A stretch of DNA of 64,000 bases from Marinobacterium weihaiense (GTDB taxonomy: Bacteria > Pseudomonadota > Gammaproteobacteria > Pseudomonadales > Balneatricaceae), in the NCBI RefSeq assembly GCF_019061305.1, contig NZ_JAHQZT010000003.1, forward strand, positions 151,179 to 215,178, read 5' to 3'. Shown here piece after piece: positions 43,633 to 54,648 of this stretch (the stretch's first letter is position 1; each line of letters opens with the position of its first letter). The notes under the pieces were generated by a model. It searched no databases. It saw nothing but the letters and a program-made list of their open reading frames with translations, and had not been told where the DNA came from. The position numbers and the translations under genes were made by a program.

Positions 43633-43977
43633 TTAACGGCTGTCGGTGTTGCGGCGGCGTTGCTGCAGGATAAAGTGGGCCAGTGCATCGGCCTGTTCCA
43701 GACTGAGCTGACTGAATACCGGCATGTCATGGTGTCTGCGTGGATAGCCCCGGGTGATCAGAAGGCTGATCTCGTGTCGTTTCAGAGAGGTTGAGGTCAA
43801 CGGCAGCTGTTCCAGAAACGGCCCCAGCCCTTTCTGCTGGTGACAGTTCCGACAGTAGTAGTCATAGAGCTCATCGCCACGGGTGAGGGATTCCGGTGCC
43901 GGTTCGCCACAGCCGCCGAGCAGTGCCACCATCGCCGTCAGCAGCAGCTTCCGCGAAACAGACGGCAGGCGCCACAC
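43633..43977 (-). CDS. Small c-type cytochrome lipoprotein
   Basis: The 114-residue protein has a signal ending in the lipobox LLGGC and one haem-binding motif, CRNCH, in DELYDYYCRNCHQQKGLGPF. A likely distal Met ligand is in HHDMPVF, followed by the helix EQADALAHFILQQ typical of class I cytochromes c. It would be a periplasmic electron carrier anchored to a membrane. The GTG at 43977, 2 bp after the holA stop, is preferred because the signal peptide begins there; longer versions would run through holA in another frame. No oxidase or reductase gene is adjacent, so its partner is unknown. Confidence 0.8.
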   Translation of the reverse strand: MWRLPSVSRKLLLTAMVALLGGCGEPAPESLTRGDELYDYYCRNCHQQKGLGPFLEQLPLTSTSLKRHEISLLITRGYPRRHHDMPVFSQLSLEQADALAHFILQQRRRNTDSR

Positions 43978-43979
43978 GC

Positions 43980-45017
43980 TCAGTTGACCGGCGCCGGCAG
44001 GTTGAGGTGGCAGCCCGAGAGCTCCAGGGTCAGTGCCGACAGCAGCAGCCAGGGATCTGCCCGCAGCTGCCCCTTGATGGCCTGGTCGATGTCGTGGCAG
44101 ATCACCAGCATCGCCTCCAGTTGTCGGGCCGGCAGGCTTTGGCTGGCCTTGCGCACCAGCGCCTTGCGCTTGCCCCAGATCTTTTCCCGTTGACACAGAC
44201 TGTCATAGGACTGGCCATTGGCGAGGCCACGCTGTACGTTGAGCAGAGTGCGGATTTCACGGCTCAGGGCCCAGAGCACCAGCGTCGCCTCCACGCCCTC
44301 CTGGCGCAAGACCAGCAATACCTTTTGGCAGCGAGCCGGATCCTTCTGCAGCAGGGCGTCACTGAGGGCAAAGATATCGTAGCGTGAGCTGTCCGCTACG
44401 GCTTCGATCACCTGTTCCACGTCGATGGTCCTGTCGGGGTACAGCAGACTGAGCTTGTCCAGCTCTTGGCGTGCCGCCAGCAGATTGCCCTCGATGCGGC
44501 TGCACAGCAGCTGCGCCGCATCCGCTGTCAGTTCCAGTCCCAGTGTGCGGGCACGCTGATTCAACCAGCCCGGCAGCTGATCCTGGTCGATCGGCCAGAC
44601 TTCAACCACCAGCCCGGCCTTTTCCACCTCCTTGAACCAGGCGCTTTTCTTGGCCCCGGCATCCAGGCGATCGGCCATGATCAGCAGTGCGTTGTCGGGA
44701 GCGGGATCATCAAGGTAGCGCTGCAGCAGTGCGCTGGCCTTCTTGTCCAGCTTCTGACTGCCCAGGCGCAGTTCGATGATCTTACGTTCGGCAAACAGTG
44801 ACAGGGCGTTGGCACTTTCGAGCAGGCTCTCCCAGGAGAAGCCGCTGTCCACGTGCATCACCTCGCGTTCGGTGAAACCGGCTTCGCGCAGCCAGTGCCG
44901 CAGGCGGTCACAGGCCTCGGCATGCTGCAGCGGTTCATCCCCCGTGACCATATACACGGGGAGGGGTGACGTTTGCCGCTTGAGCTGGTTGGCCAGTTGC
45001 TCGGGTTTGGTTTTCAT
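43980..45017 (-). CDS. holA: DNA polymerase III subunit delta (HolA)
   Basis: HolA is the beta-clamp-opening subunit of the clamp loader. The 345-residue protein is typical, with YMVTGDEPLQHAEACDRLRH, ALSLFAERKIIELRLGSQK, and LAARQELDKLSLLYPD in the middle domain. It follows lptE by 10 bp in the order leuS-lptE-holA, conserved in E. coli and Pseudomonas. In E. coli nadD comes next, but here that gene is 23 kb away and a cytochrome gene takes its place. Confidence 0.94.
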   Translation of the reverse strand: MKTKPEQLANQLKRQTSPLPVYMVTGDEPLQHAEACDRLRHWLREAGFTEREVMHVDSGFSWESLLESANALSLFAERKIIELRLGSQKLDKKASALLQRYLDDPAPDNALLIMADRLDAGAKKSAWFKEVEKAGLVVEVWPIDQDQLPGWLNQRARTLGLELTADAAQLLCSRIEGNLLAARQELDKLSLLYPDRTIDVEQVIEAVADSSRYDIFALSDALLQKDPARCQKVLLVLRQEGVEATLVLWALSREIRTLLNVQRGLANGQSYDSLCQREKIWGKRKALVRKASQSLPARQLEAMLVICHDIDQAIKGQLRADPWLLLSALTLELSGCHLNLPAPVN

Positions 45018-45027
45018 GCCCGTGCCA

Positions 45028-45531
45028 TTATGAGCTGGCCTTGAGGCTCAGATATTGGCGCACCATCTGCTGGGCCAGGTCCTGCTGCATCTGCTGCCGG
45101 ATCAGGCCTTCCTGTGAGGTGCTGGCGGTGATGTTGTCCGGGTCGTTGGTGTAGACTCGCTCCGTTACCAGCACCCGTTCCGGGATCAGAACCCGGTTGT
45201 CCTGCTCGCGGTCGAGCACGCGGAAACGCACTTCCGAGCGCAACTCATACTCGGCGGCATCGGCGTTGCCGGTCAGCGTGGCCGTACGCTGGGTGTGGCG
45301 CTCGCTGATGATCTCCAGCCGGTAGCGGGCGGCCGCAGTGGCCGCGATACGGCTGGTGGCCAGCGCCCGGCGCAGTTCTGGCTCAAACCGGCTAGGCTGT
45401 TTCTGGACCACCAGCGTCACCTGACGCAGCGCTTCGGGGACATCATGGAGCCCGCGCAGCTTGAACCCACAGGCACTGAGCGCAATGCTCATTACCAGCG
45501 CCAGCAGTGGCAGTGTCAGGCGAGTACGCAT
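45028..45531 (-). CDS. lptE: LPS-assembly lipoprotein LptE
   Basis: LptE plugs the LptD barrel and helps insert lipopolysaccharide into the outer membrane. The 167-residue protein has the signal and lipobox SIALSACGFKLRG, where CGFKLRG is the family signature. The rest is a mixed alpha/beta domain ending QQMQQDLAQQMVRQYLSL. ATG at 45531 was chosen since longer versions run antisense-like into leuS with no signal peptide. It is 10 bp after leuS. Confidence 0.93.
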   Translation of the reverse strand: MRTRLTLPLLALVMSIALSACGFKLRGLHDVPEALRQVTLVVQKQPSRFEPELRRALATSRIAATAAARYRLEIISERHTQRTATLTGNADAAEYELRSEVRFRVLDREQDNRVLIPERVLVTERVYTNDPDNITASTSQEGLIRQQMQQDLAQQMVRQYLSLKASS

Positions 45532-45541
45532 GCGGGGCTCC

Positions 45542-48244
<2,703 letters not shown>

Positions 48245-48368
48245 TCAGCTGTCAACAGAGTGTGGCACGCCGGTGACGTCATCTTCCTGACATATGACTG
48301 TCGTAATCTGTTGCCAGTCAATCGGAGGCGCCAGTGGTATCGGCACCCCGTCACCGTCAGTGCCAGGG

Positions 48369-50171
48369 ATGAAAGTCAGCGTGAATACGACATTTTTTGA
48401 TCTGCTGTGGCAGCTCAAGCAGGAATTGGAAAATCGTGGCTGTGAAACCATCGACATGCCGGTTTTCATCGATGACCCGGATTACCGCCGCCGCATCCTC
48501 GAATCGGTTGATTTGAAAACGCTGAACCCGGCCTATCGCCAGATTCTGCCTGAACTGCTGGATGGCCGGGTGCTGGATATCACGCGTCAGGTGCGTCGCA
48601 TTCCGCATGTCAGCAAGCCACGCAACGGGGGGCCGGTGCACACCCTGGAAAGTGCTCGTAAAGGGCCGGGTGTGCTGACCGGTCTCTTCATCGTGCTGAT
48701 GCTGCTGGTCGGGGTGGCTGGATTGGTGGAGCTGACCGGTGACCGGGTCGTATCTGATCTGATTAGCAGTGCCGGGCTGCAGGGGGCGGCGGAGACATCT
48801 GAACCGACGACGTCGCCAGTGGCCCAGACAACGCGGGGGACAACCCAGGCACCGCCTGCCGTCTCTGTGCCGCCGGAGGAAACCCTGTTCCGTCTGCATG
48901 GTTCCAACACCATTGGTGAAACCTTGGCACCGGCACTGCTGAAAGCCTTCTGGCAGCAACAGGGGGCACAGGGGCTGCGGGTCGAGCAGGGAGCGGTCGA
49001 GGTCGAGCGCGATATCCTGTTCTCCCTGCCCGGCCGTGAAGCGCTGCAGCGCATCGAACTCAAAGCCCATGGTTCCAGCACCGGTTTCAAAGGCTTGCTG
49101 AGCCGCGAAGCTGATCTGGCGATGGCTTCGCGCCGCATCAAGGATAAGGAGAAAACCCGCCTGGCGCCATTGTACGGTGATCTGAGCTCCGTGCGCACGG
49201 AGCACGTGGTGGGCATGGATGGCCTGGCTATTATCGTGCATCCGCGCAACCCGATCAGCAGCCTGAACACGGCGCAGCTGGCTCAGTTGTTCGCCGGCAA
49301 AATCCGCAACTGGAAGCAGCTGGGCGGACCGAATCAGGCGGTGCGCCTGTACAGCCGGGATGAAAACTCCGGCACCTGGGATTCGTTCAAGAGCATGGTG
49401 CTGAAAAAACATGGCGTGACGCTGGCCGATACGGCGCGCCGCTTCGAGTCGAGCATGGAACTGTCCGATCGCGTCAGCCAGGAGCCGGGGGCCATCGGCT
49501 TTATAGGTTTGCCCTATGTGCTGCGTGCCAAGGCGTTGGCGGTCGCGGATGAAGCGGGTGCGCTGCCGGTTTTTCCGACCACCTTCACCGTCTCGACCGA
49601 GGACTATCCGTTGACCCGCCGCCTGTACATGTACGAGCCGATGACGTTGGCACTGGATAGCCCGGCACACCGTTTCATCAACTTCGTGACCTCGGAAGAA
49701 GGTCAGGAAATCGTGCGCAAGAGTGGCTTTATCTCGCAGAATATCCAGCGTATTCAGCCGGTATTGAGCGATGCGCTACCGCCGCGCTACCTGGATCTGA
49801 CTCGAGGCGGCAGCCGCCTGTCGCTCAACTTCCGCTTCAACAGCGGCACTTTCGAGCTGGACAACAAGGCCCAGCGCGATCTGGAGCGCGTGATTCGCTT
49901 CTTCGAAAAGCATCCGGGACAGCGTGCCGTGCTGATCGGTTTCTCCGACAGCACCGGCAACCCGAGCCACAACGAACGCCTGTCGCTGCGCCGTGCCGAA
50001 GTGGTGCGTGACCAGCTGCTGGCGCGCGGCATCAACGTGGCCGAAGTGCACGGTCTCGGCGCGTTGGCGCCGGTGGCCTCCAACGCTACCGCGACCGGTC
50101 GCGAGCGCAACCGCCGCGTGGAGGTCTGGGTGCGCGGAACAGTGAGCGAACCGACGCAGGCCGGTCGCTGA
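48369..50171 (+). CDS. Inner-membrane protein fusing a PstS-like domain to an OmpA-like domain
   Basis: The 600-residue protein has an unusual layout. Residues 1-100 are a soluble, cytoplasmic-looking domain of unknown family (FDLLWQLKQELENRGCETID). Residues 101-123 form a membrane helix (GVLTGLFIVLMLLVGVAGLV), followed by a Thr/Pro-rich linker. A periplasmic substrate-binding domain of phosphate type spans about 172-455 (LHGSNTIGETLAP, AHGSSTGFKGLL, RDENSGTWDSFKSM). The C-terminal OmpA-like peptidoglycan-binding domain is at about 475-595 (NERLSLRRAEVVRDQL, NRRVEVWV). The exact ligand is unknown, since GSSTGF and RDENSGT fit phosphate or a similar oxyanion. No Pst transporter genes are nearby. 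The start is uncertain: ATG at 48369 is my choice, with GTG 48360 or ATG 48294 possible. Confidence 0.82.
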   Translation: MKVSVNTTFFDLLWQLKQELENRGCETIDMPVFIDDPDYRRRILESVDLKTLNPAYRQILPELLDGRVLDITRQVRRIPHVSKPRNGGPVHTLESARKGPGVLTGLFIVLMLLVGVAGLVELTGDRVVSDLISSAGLQGAAETSEPTTSPVAQTTRGTTQAPPAVSVPPEETLFRLHGSNTIGETLAPALLKAFWQQQGAQGLRVEQGAVEVERDILFSLPGREALQRIELKAHGSSTGFKGLLSREADLAMASRRIKDKEKTRLAPLYGDLSSVRTEHVVGMDGLAIIVHPRNPISSLNTAQLAQLFAGKIRNWKQLGGPNQAVRLYSRDENSGTWDSFKSMVLKKHGVTLADTARRFESSMELSDRVSQEPGAIGFIGLPYVLRAKALAVADEAGALPVFPTTFTVSTEDYPLTRRLYMYEPMTLALDSPAHRFINFVTSEEGQEIVRKSGFISQNIQRIQPVLSDALPPRYLDLTRGGSRLSLNFRFNSGTFELDNKAQRDLERVIRFFEKHPGQRAVLIGFSDSTGNPSHNERLSLRRAEVVRDQLLARGINVAEVHGLGALAPVASNATATGRERNRRVEVWVRGTVSEPTQAGR

Positions 50172-50250
50172 GTACCGGCGCCATCCGGGCTGTCGTCTTG
50201 ATCTGAGTCCTTCTGTCTCCGGCAATCGGCTATATACTGAAAGCATCTGT

Positions 50251-50271
50251 GCGATCGCCCCCTGCGGTCGC
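50251..50271 (+). promoter_or_regulatory. Hairpin in the leader of the YbeL-like gene
   Basis: GCGATCGC-CCCCT-GCGGTCGC forms an 8-bp stem with one G-U pair, 19 bp before the ATG. It follows a TATACT hexamer (50233-50238) that could be a -10 box. It may structure the 5' UTR. Confidence 0.35.
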
Positions 50272-50290
50272 ATGCGTGCAGGAGTTGTCG

Positions 50291-50845
50291 ATGAGCAAGC
50301 AAGAACCGAAAACGCCCAAGCATTCCGAGTCCGCGCCGGCGGCCTATGACCGCATTCTGGAGCAACTGCGCCAGCGGCTGGACAAGGCCGGTGAGGTCAG
50401 CTGGGACTATCTGCAGGAACAGATCGAGGACGCGGCCGAGATGGAACTGGCGGCGGAAGAAATGACCCGTGACGAGGTGGACCTGCTCAAGGCCTACCTG
50501 CGTCGCGACCTCAAGCAGCTGGGTTACTACGCTCATGAAACCGGAGAAGGGGTGGCCGCTTGGCTGCACTTCGATCTGGATGTGCTGGAACAGAAGTTCA
50601 AGCAGAGCCTGCTCGACCTGGCGGACAAGACCCGGGTACAGCACGAGCTGCTGCGCGAACAGCTGGCACACGCCGAGGATCAGTATCTGGCGGGCGAGGT
50701 CAGTGCGCCCGGGACCCTGAGCTGTCTGCAGTGCGGAACCCGTCAGCAGCTCAAGGCTACCGACCGTATCCAGCCCTGCTCACACTGCGGGGCGGTGGTG
50801 TTCGCGCGCGTGTCGCGTCCCTGGGCGCCTGTAGGCCAGCAGTAA
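50291..50845 (+). CDS. ybeL: Zinc-ribbon-containing protein (DUF1451, YbeL family)
   Basis: A 184-residue soluble protein with a long helical N-terminal part (YDRILEQLRQRLDKAGEVSW) and a C-terminal zinc ribbon made of LSCLQCG and QPCSHCG, the layout of YbeL. Function is not established. In E. coli ybeL sits just upstream of leuS; here it is nearby but faces the other way from leuS. The ATG at 50291 has AGGAG. Its last 66 bp overlap the 3' end of the convergent lnt gene, and the lnt stop codon falls on the serine between the last two cysteines. Confidence 0.85.
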   Translation: MSKQEPKTPKHSESAPAAYDRILEQLRQRLDKAGEVSWDYLQEQIEDAAEMELAAEEMTRDEVDLLKAYLRRDLKQLGYYAHETGEGVAAWLHFDLDVLEQKFKQSLLDLADKTRVQHELLREQLAHAEDQYLAGEVSAPGTLSCLQCGTRQQLKATDRIQPCSHCGAVVFARVSRPWAPVGQQ

Positions 50846-52300
50846 CAGTAAACCGCTCAGCAGGGCAGCGGGCCAGAGTCCGAAGCGCTGCCAGGGGGTC
50901 AGGCCGGTCATCGGCGTAATGTGCTGACGCAGTGCAATGGCTGCGTCTACGGGTGCCTGGGCGGCAATGCGGCCATCGGGGCGTACAAAGGCCGTCAGGC
51001 CGTTGTTGGTGGCTCGGATCAGCCAGCGGCCGTTTTCCAGTGCCCGCATGCGGGCCAGTTGCAGATGCTGGTCCGGCGCAATGGAACGGCCGAACCAGGT
51101 GTCGTTGGAGACCGTCAGCAGCAGTTCACTGTCGACGGCCAGTGAACGCACCAGCCCCGGATAAGCGATCTCATAGCAAACCGCTGGAGCGATGGCCTGC
51201 TCCCCCAGCTGCAGGGGGGCGGTGTCGCTCAGAGGCAGGCTGAAACTGGACATGGGCAGGTTGAAGAAGTCGATCAATCCACGCAGCTGGTTCTCGAAGG
51301 GGACGTATTCACCAAAGGGCACCAGGCGCTGCTTGTGATAGATGCCCTGACCGTTGCTGAACAGTCCGATACTGTTGTGAAAGCGCTGTCCGTGCGGGCG
51401 TGTCGGGTCGGCTTCGGCGTAGGGAAAGCCGCTGATCAACGCGGTCCCGCGTGCATCGAGCAGGTCGAGGAAGGGCGTCAGTACCGGCGCAGCGCGCTCG
51501 AAGGTGGCCGGGATGGCGGTTTCCGGCCAGACGATAAGGTCGGCATCGGCCTGGGGCAGGCTGAGCGTAATCTGCTGCTGTAGAATCGCGGTCAGGTTGT
51601 CCGGCTGCCATTTGGCCAGTTGCGGAATATTCGGCTGTATCAGTGCTACATCCAGTGCAGCGTCTTCCTGTGGCCGGGTCCACTGGTTGGGCAGCAGTAG
51701 GGCCAACACCGCCAGCAGCGCGCCTGGCAGCAGGGGCAGCGGTTTGCGATCGAGCACCAGTCGGGCCAGACCGGTCGCCAGCAGTACCGTCAGCAGTGAC
51801 AACAGCCAGACGCCGCCCACCGGCGCCAGGGTTTGCAACGGGGTGTCCAGCCAGGTGTAGCCCAGCAGCAGCCAGGGAAAACCGGTCAGCAGCCAGCTGC
51901 GCAGCCATTCGAACCCAACCCAGATCACGGCGAACAGCAGCCAGCGTTGTTGCACCAGCCCGGTTAGCCGGGCAAAAGCCCAGCCCTGGAGGGCAAACAG
52001 CAGCCCCAGAGCCACCACGAACAGGCCGGTCAGCAGGCTGGCCAGCGCGATCGAGGCATTGCCATAGGTATGAATACTGACATAGACCCAGGAAACGCCC
52101 GCGCCCCAGAAACCGGTGCCGAACGCCCAGCCGGTAAAGAAGGCGGTGCCGGGACGTTGATAGCGCTGCAGTCCATATAGCAGAGCCGGGCCGAGCAGGG
52201 CAAGAGGCCAGAGGTTAAACGGAGCCAGGGCGAGGGTGATACCGGCCCCGCCGGCTAGGGCCAGCAGGGCGGTCAACCAGCGGGGGCAGCGAGCAGACAT
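50780..52300 (-). CDS. lnt: Apolipoprotein N-acyltransferase Lnt
   Basis: Lnt adds the third acyl chain to the N-terminal cysteine of lipoproteins in the inner membrane. The 506-residue protein has about six N-terminal helices, then a nitrilase-like periplasmic domain with the Glu-Lys-Cys triad in IVWPETAIPATF, KQRLVPFGEYVP and APAVCYEIAYPGL, and a last helix (LWPAALLSGLLLLLAYR). It closes miaB-ybeZ-ybeY-corC-lnt, 7 bp after corC. The C-terminal basic tail (GTRHAREHHRPAV) overlaps ybeL on the other strand. Confidence 0.96.
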   Translation of the reverse strand: MSARCPRWLTALLALAGGAGITLALAPFNLWPLALLGPALLYGLQRYQRPGTAFFTGWAFGTGFWGAGVSWVYVSIHTYGNASIALASLLTGLFVVALGLLFALQGWAFARLTGLVQQRWLLFAVIWVGFEWLRSWLLTGFPWLLLGYTWLDTPLQTLAPVGGVWLLSLLTVLLATGLARLVLDRKPLPLLPGALLAVLALLLPNQWTRPQEDAALDVALIQPNIPQLAKWQPDNLTAILQQQITLSLPQADADLIVWPETAIPATFERAAPVLTPFLDLLDARGTALISGFPYAEADPTRPHGQRFHNSIGLFSNGQGIYHKQRLVPFGEYVPFENQLRGLIDFFNLPMSSFSLPLSDTAPLQLGEQAIAPAVCYEIAYPGLVRSLAVDSELLLTVSNDTWFGRSIAPDQHLQLARMRALENGRWLIRATNNGLTAFVRPDGRIAAQAPVDAAIALRQHITPMTGLTPWQRFGLWPAALLSGLLLLLAYRRPGTRHAREHHRPAV

Positions 52301-52307
52301 GCTTACC

Positions 52308-53144
52308 TCAGTGGCGGGTCACCTGCAGCAGGCGCAGGCGACGGTTGTCGGCGGCCAGTACCTTGAAGCTGAAACCGTCGATCTCGATCTGCTCATCCTT
52401 GGCCGGCAGGTGACCGAAATGTTGGGTGACGATCCCCCCGATGGTATCGAACTCGTCATCGGAAAAGCCGACGTCAAAATAGGCGTTGAAGTCCTCGATC
52501 GGGGTCAGCGCCTTGACCAGGTAGCCGGTGTCATCAAACGGCTTGATGTTGCCGTCGTTGTCATCGGCGTCATGTTCGTCCTCGATCTCGCCGACGATCT
52601 GTTCCAGCACGTCTTCGATGGTGATCAGGCCGGCAATGCCGCCGTATTCGTCCACCACGATGGCCATGTGGTTACGGGTGCCGCGAAATTCGTTGAGCAG
52701 CACGTTCAGGCGCTTGCTCTCGGGAATAAAGGTGGCCTTGCGCAGACACTGGCGAATATCGAACTGGTCAAGGGTGCCTTCCAGCATGTAGGGCAGCAGA
52801 TCCTTGGCGAGGAGGATGCCGAGGACCTCGTCCGGGTTTTCGCCGCAGACGGGAAAGCGCGAGTGGGCACTGGAAATGATGACAGGCAGAAACTCGCGGG
52901 GCGTCTGGTTGACCTGCACCATGGTCATCTGCGAGCGCGGGATCATTACGTCCCGCACCTGCATCTCCGTGACCTGCATGGCACCCTCGATAATGCTGTG
53001 GGCGTCGTTATCCAGAATGCCGGATTCGTTAGACTGCAACAGAATCTCGCGTACATCCTCAAGACTGCGGGGTTCGTCGGAAAAGGCTTGGGTCAGTTTA
53101 CCCAGCCAGCTCTTTGACGTGCCACCCGATCGGTCTTCGCTCAT
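52308..53144 (-). CDS. corC: CorC/HlyC family CBS-pair protein (YbeX)
   Basis: CorC-type proteins are linked to magnesium and cobalt efflux; in enterics YbeX is also tied to ribosome metabolism. The 278-residue protein has no membrane helices. It carries a tandem CBS pair (VRDVMIPRSQMTMVQVNQTP; MAIVVDEYGGIAGLITIEDV) followed by a CorC_HlyC transporter-associated domain (DEFDTIGGIVTQHFGHLP). It is located in the conserved ybeZ-ybeY-corC-lnt order. Confidence 0.94.
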   Translation of the reverse strand: MSEDRSGGTSKSWLGKLTQAFSDEPRSLEDVREILLQSNESGILDNDAHSIIEGAMQVTEMQVRDVMIPRSQMTMVQVNQTPREFLPVIISSAHSRFPVCGENPDEVLGILLAKDLLPYMLEGTLDQFDIRQCLRKATFIPESKRLNVLLNEFRGTRNHMAIVVDEYGGIAGLITIEDVLEQIVGEIEDEHDADDNDGNIKPFDDTGYLVKALTPIEDFNAYFDVGFSDDEFDTIGGIVTQHFGHLPAKDEQIEIDGFSFKVLAADNRRLRLLQVTRH

Positions 53145-53176
53145 AGGGGTCCTCTAAATGACGTCATGGACGCTGT

Positions 53177-53635
53177 TCAGTCAGTCGTCCGGTAGGGGTC
53201 GTCGATATCCAGTCGAGCCAGAAGCGCGCGCTCCAGCGCTTCCATCTCTTCGGCTTCGTCGTCATTTATATGATCGAATCCGAGCAGATGCAAGGTTCCA
53301 TGCATCACCATGTGGGCCCAGTGATGCAGCGAGGCTTTCGCCTGCTCATCCGCTTCCTGCGTGACCACGTCGGCGCAGATCACCAGATCGCCCAGCAGGG
53401 TGACGGGAACCCCCGGCGGCACCTCGAACGGGAAGGACAGCACGTTGGTCGGCTTGTCCTTACCGCGATACTCCGCGTTCAGGGCCTGGCTTTCATCGGC
53501 TTCGACAATGCGGATGCAGACCTCGCCCTCGACCTTGCGGTCGGTCAGAACGGTTTCAATCCAGTGGGTGAAATCGGCCTCGCTGGGCAGCCCGGGGGCG
53601 TCAGCGGCGTACTGCACATCAACGGCAATGCTCAT
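53177..53635 (-). CDS. ybeY: Endoribonuclease YbeY (rRNA maturation)
   Basis: YbeY is a zinc endoribonuclease needed for 16S rRNA 3' maturation and 70S quality control. The 152-residue protein shows VEADESQALNAEYRGKDKPT and the metal-binding motif HGTLHLLGFDH with three histidines near residue 115-125. Its start overlaps the ybeZ stop by 4 bp. Confidence 0.96.
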   Translation of the reverse strand: MSIAVDVQYAADAPGLPSEADFTHWIETVLTDRKVEGEVCIRIVEADESQALNAEYRGKDKPTNVLSFPFEVPPGVPVTLLGDLVICADVVTQEADEQAKASLHHWAHMVMHGTLHLLGFDHINDDEAEEMEALERALLARLDIDDPYRTTD

Positions 53636-54633
53636 CGCCCGTCCTCTGCTGGCTGAGCCGCTTCATGGCGTTCATAGGCTTCAACGATATGCTGGACCAA
53701 CGGGTGTCGCACCACATCCTTGGAACCAAAGTGGGTGAAACCGATCTCCTTGACACCGTCCAGCACCTCAATTGCATGCAGCAGCCCCGAACGTGTGCCT
53801 TTGGGCAGGTCGATCTGCGTCTGATCGCCGGTGATCACGGCGGTGGAACCAAAGCCGATACGTGTCAGAAACATCTTCATCTGCTCCCGCGTGGTGTTCT
53901 GGCTTTCATCCAGAATCACGAAGGATCCGTTTAGGGTGCGGCCGCGCATGTAGGCCAGAGGGGCCACTTCAATGACGTTGCGCTCGATCAGCTTGGCGAC
54001 TTTCTCGAAGCCAAGCATCTCGTACAGGGCGTCGTACAGCGGGCGCAAATAAGGGTCAACCTTCTGGCTCAGGTCACCGGGCAGGAAACCGAGTTTTTCG
54101 CCTGCTTCTACCGCCGGGCGCACCAGCAGGATGCGGCTGACTTCTTCGCGCTCCAGCGCTTCCACGGCGCAGGCGACCGCCAGGTAGGTCTTGCCGGTGC
54201 CGGCCGGACCGATGCCGAAGTTGATGTCGTGGGTGCGGATCTGATGCACGTAATCCTGTTGCTTGCCCGGGCGCGGTTTGATCAGCACCTTGCGGGTACG
54301 GATTGAGTAGCGCTTGTCTTCCGCACTCTGTGCCTTGTCACTGCGCTTGGGCGGCTGCTCGATACCACTGTCCTGCAATTGCAGGTGCAAGCTTTCCGGG
54401 GTCAGCTCTTCCCCGGCCAGTGCCTGCTGGTACAGCTGCTCCAGCAGGGTGCCCATGGCGCGGGTGGCGGCCGGTGCTCCCAGCAGCTGGAAGCGGTTGC
54501 CGCGATTGCTGATCTCGACGCCGGTGCGCTCTTCCAGCAGTTTCAGGTGGGCGTCGAACTGGCCGCACAGGCTGAGCAGTGCGGCCGGGTTGTTCGGTTC
54601 CAGAATCAGTGTGGTGGACTGGTTAGGGCTCAA
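53632..54633 (-). CDS. ybeZ: PhoH-like ATPase YbeZ
   Basis: YbeZ is a cytoplasmic PhoH-family ATPase that interacts with YbeY and is thought to help RNA processing. The 333 residues carry an N-terminal KH-like part and a P-loop domain with INFGIGPAGTGKTYLAVACA, Walker-B-like VILDESQNTTREQMKMFLTR and ITGDQTQIDLPKG. The start follows miaB by 15 bp, and its end overlaps ybeY. Confidence 0.95.
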   Translation of the reverse strand: MSPNQSTTLILEPNNPAALLSLCGQFDAHLKLLEERTGVEISNRGNRFQLLGAPAATRAMGTLLEQLYQQALAGEELTPESLHLQLQDSGIEQPPKRSDKAQSAEDKRYSIRTRKVLIKPRPGKQQDYVHQIRTHDINFGIGPAGTGKTYLAVACAVEALEREEVSRILLVRPAVEAGEKLGFLPGDLSQKVDPYLRPLYDALYEMLGFEKVAKLIERNVIEVAPLAYMRGRTLNGSFVILDESQNTTREQMKMFLTRIGFGSTAVITGDQTQIDLPKGTRSGLLHAIEVLDGVKEIGFTHFGSKDVVRHPLVQHIVEAYERHEAAQPAEDGR

Positions 54634-54648
54634 GTCGCTCTCCTGTAA

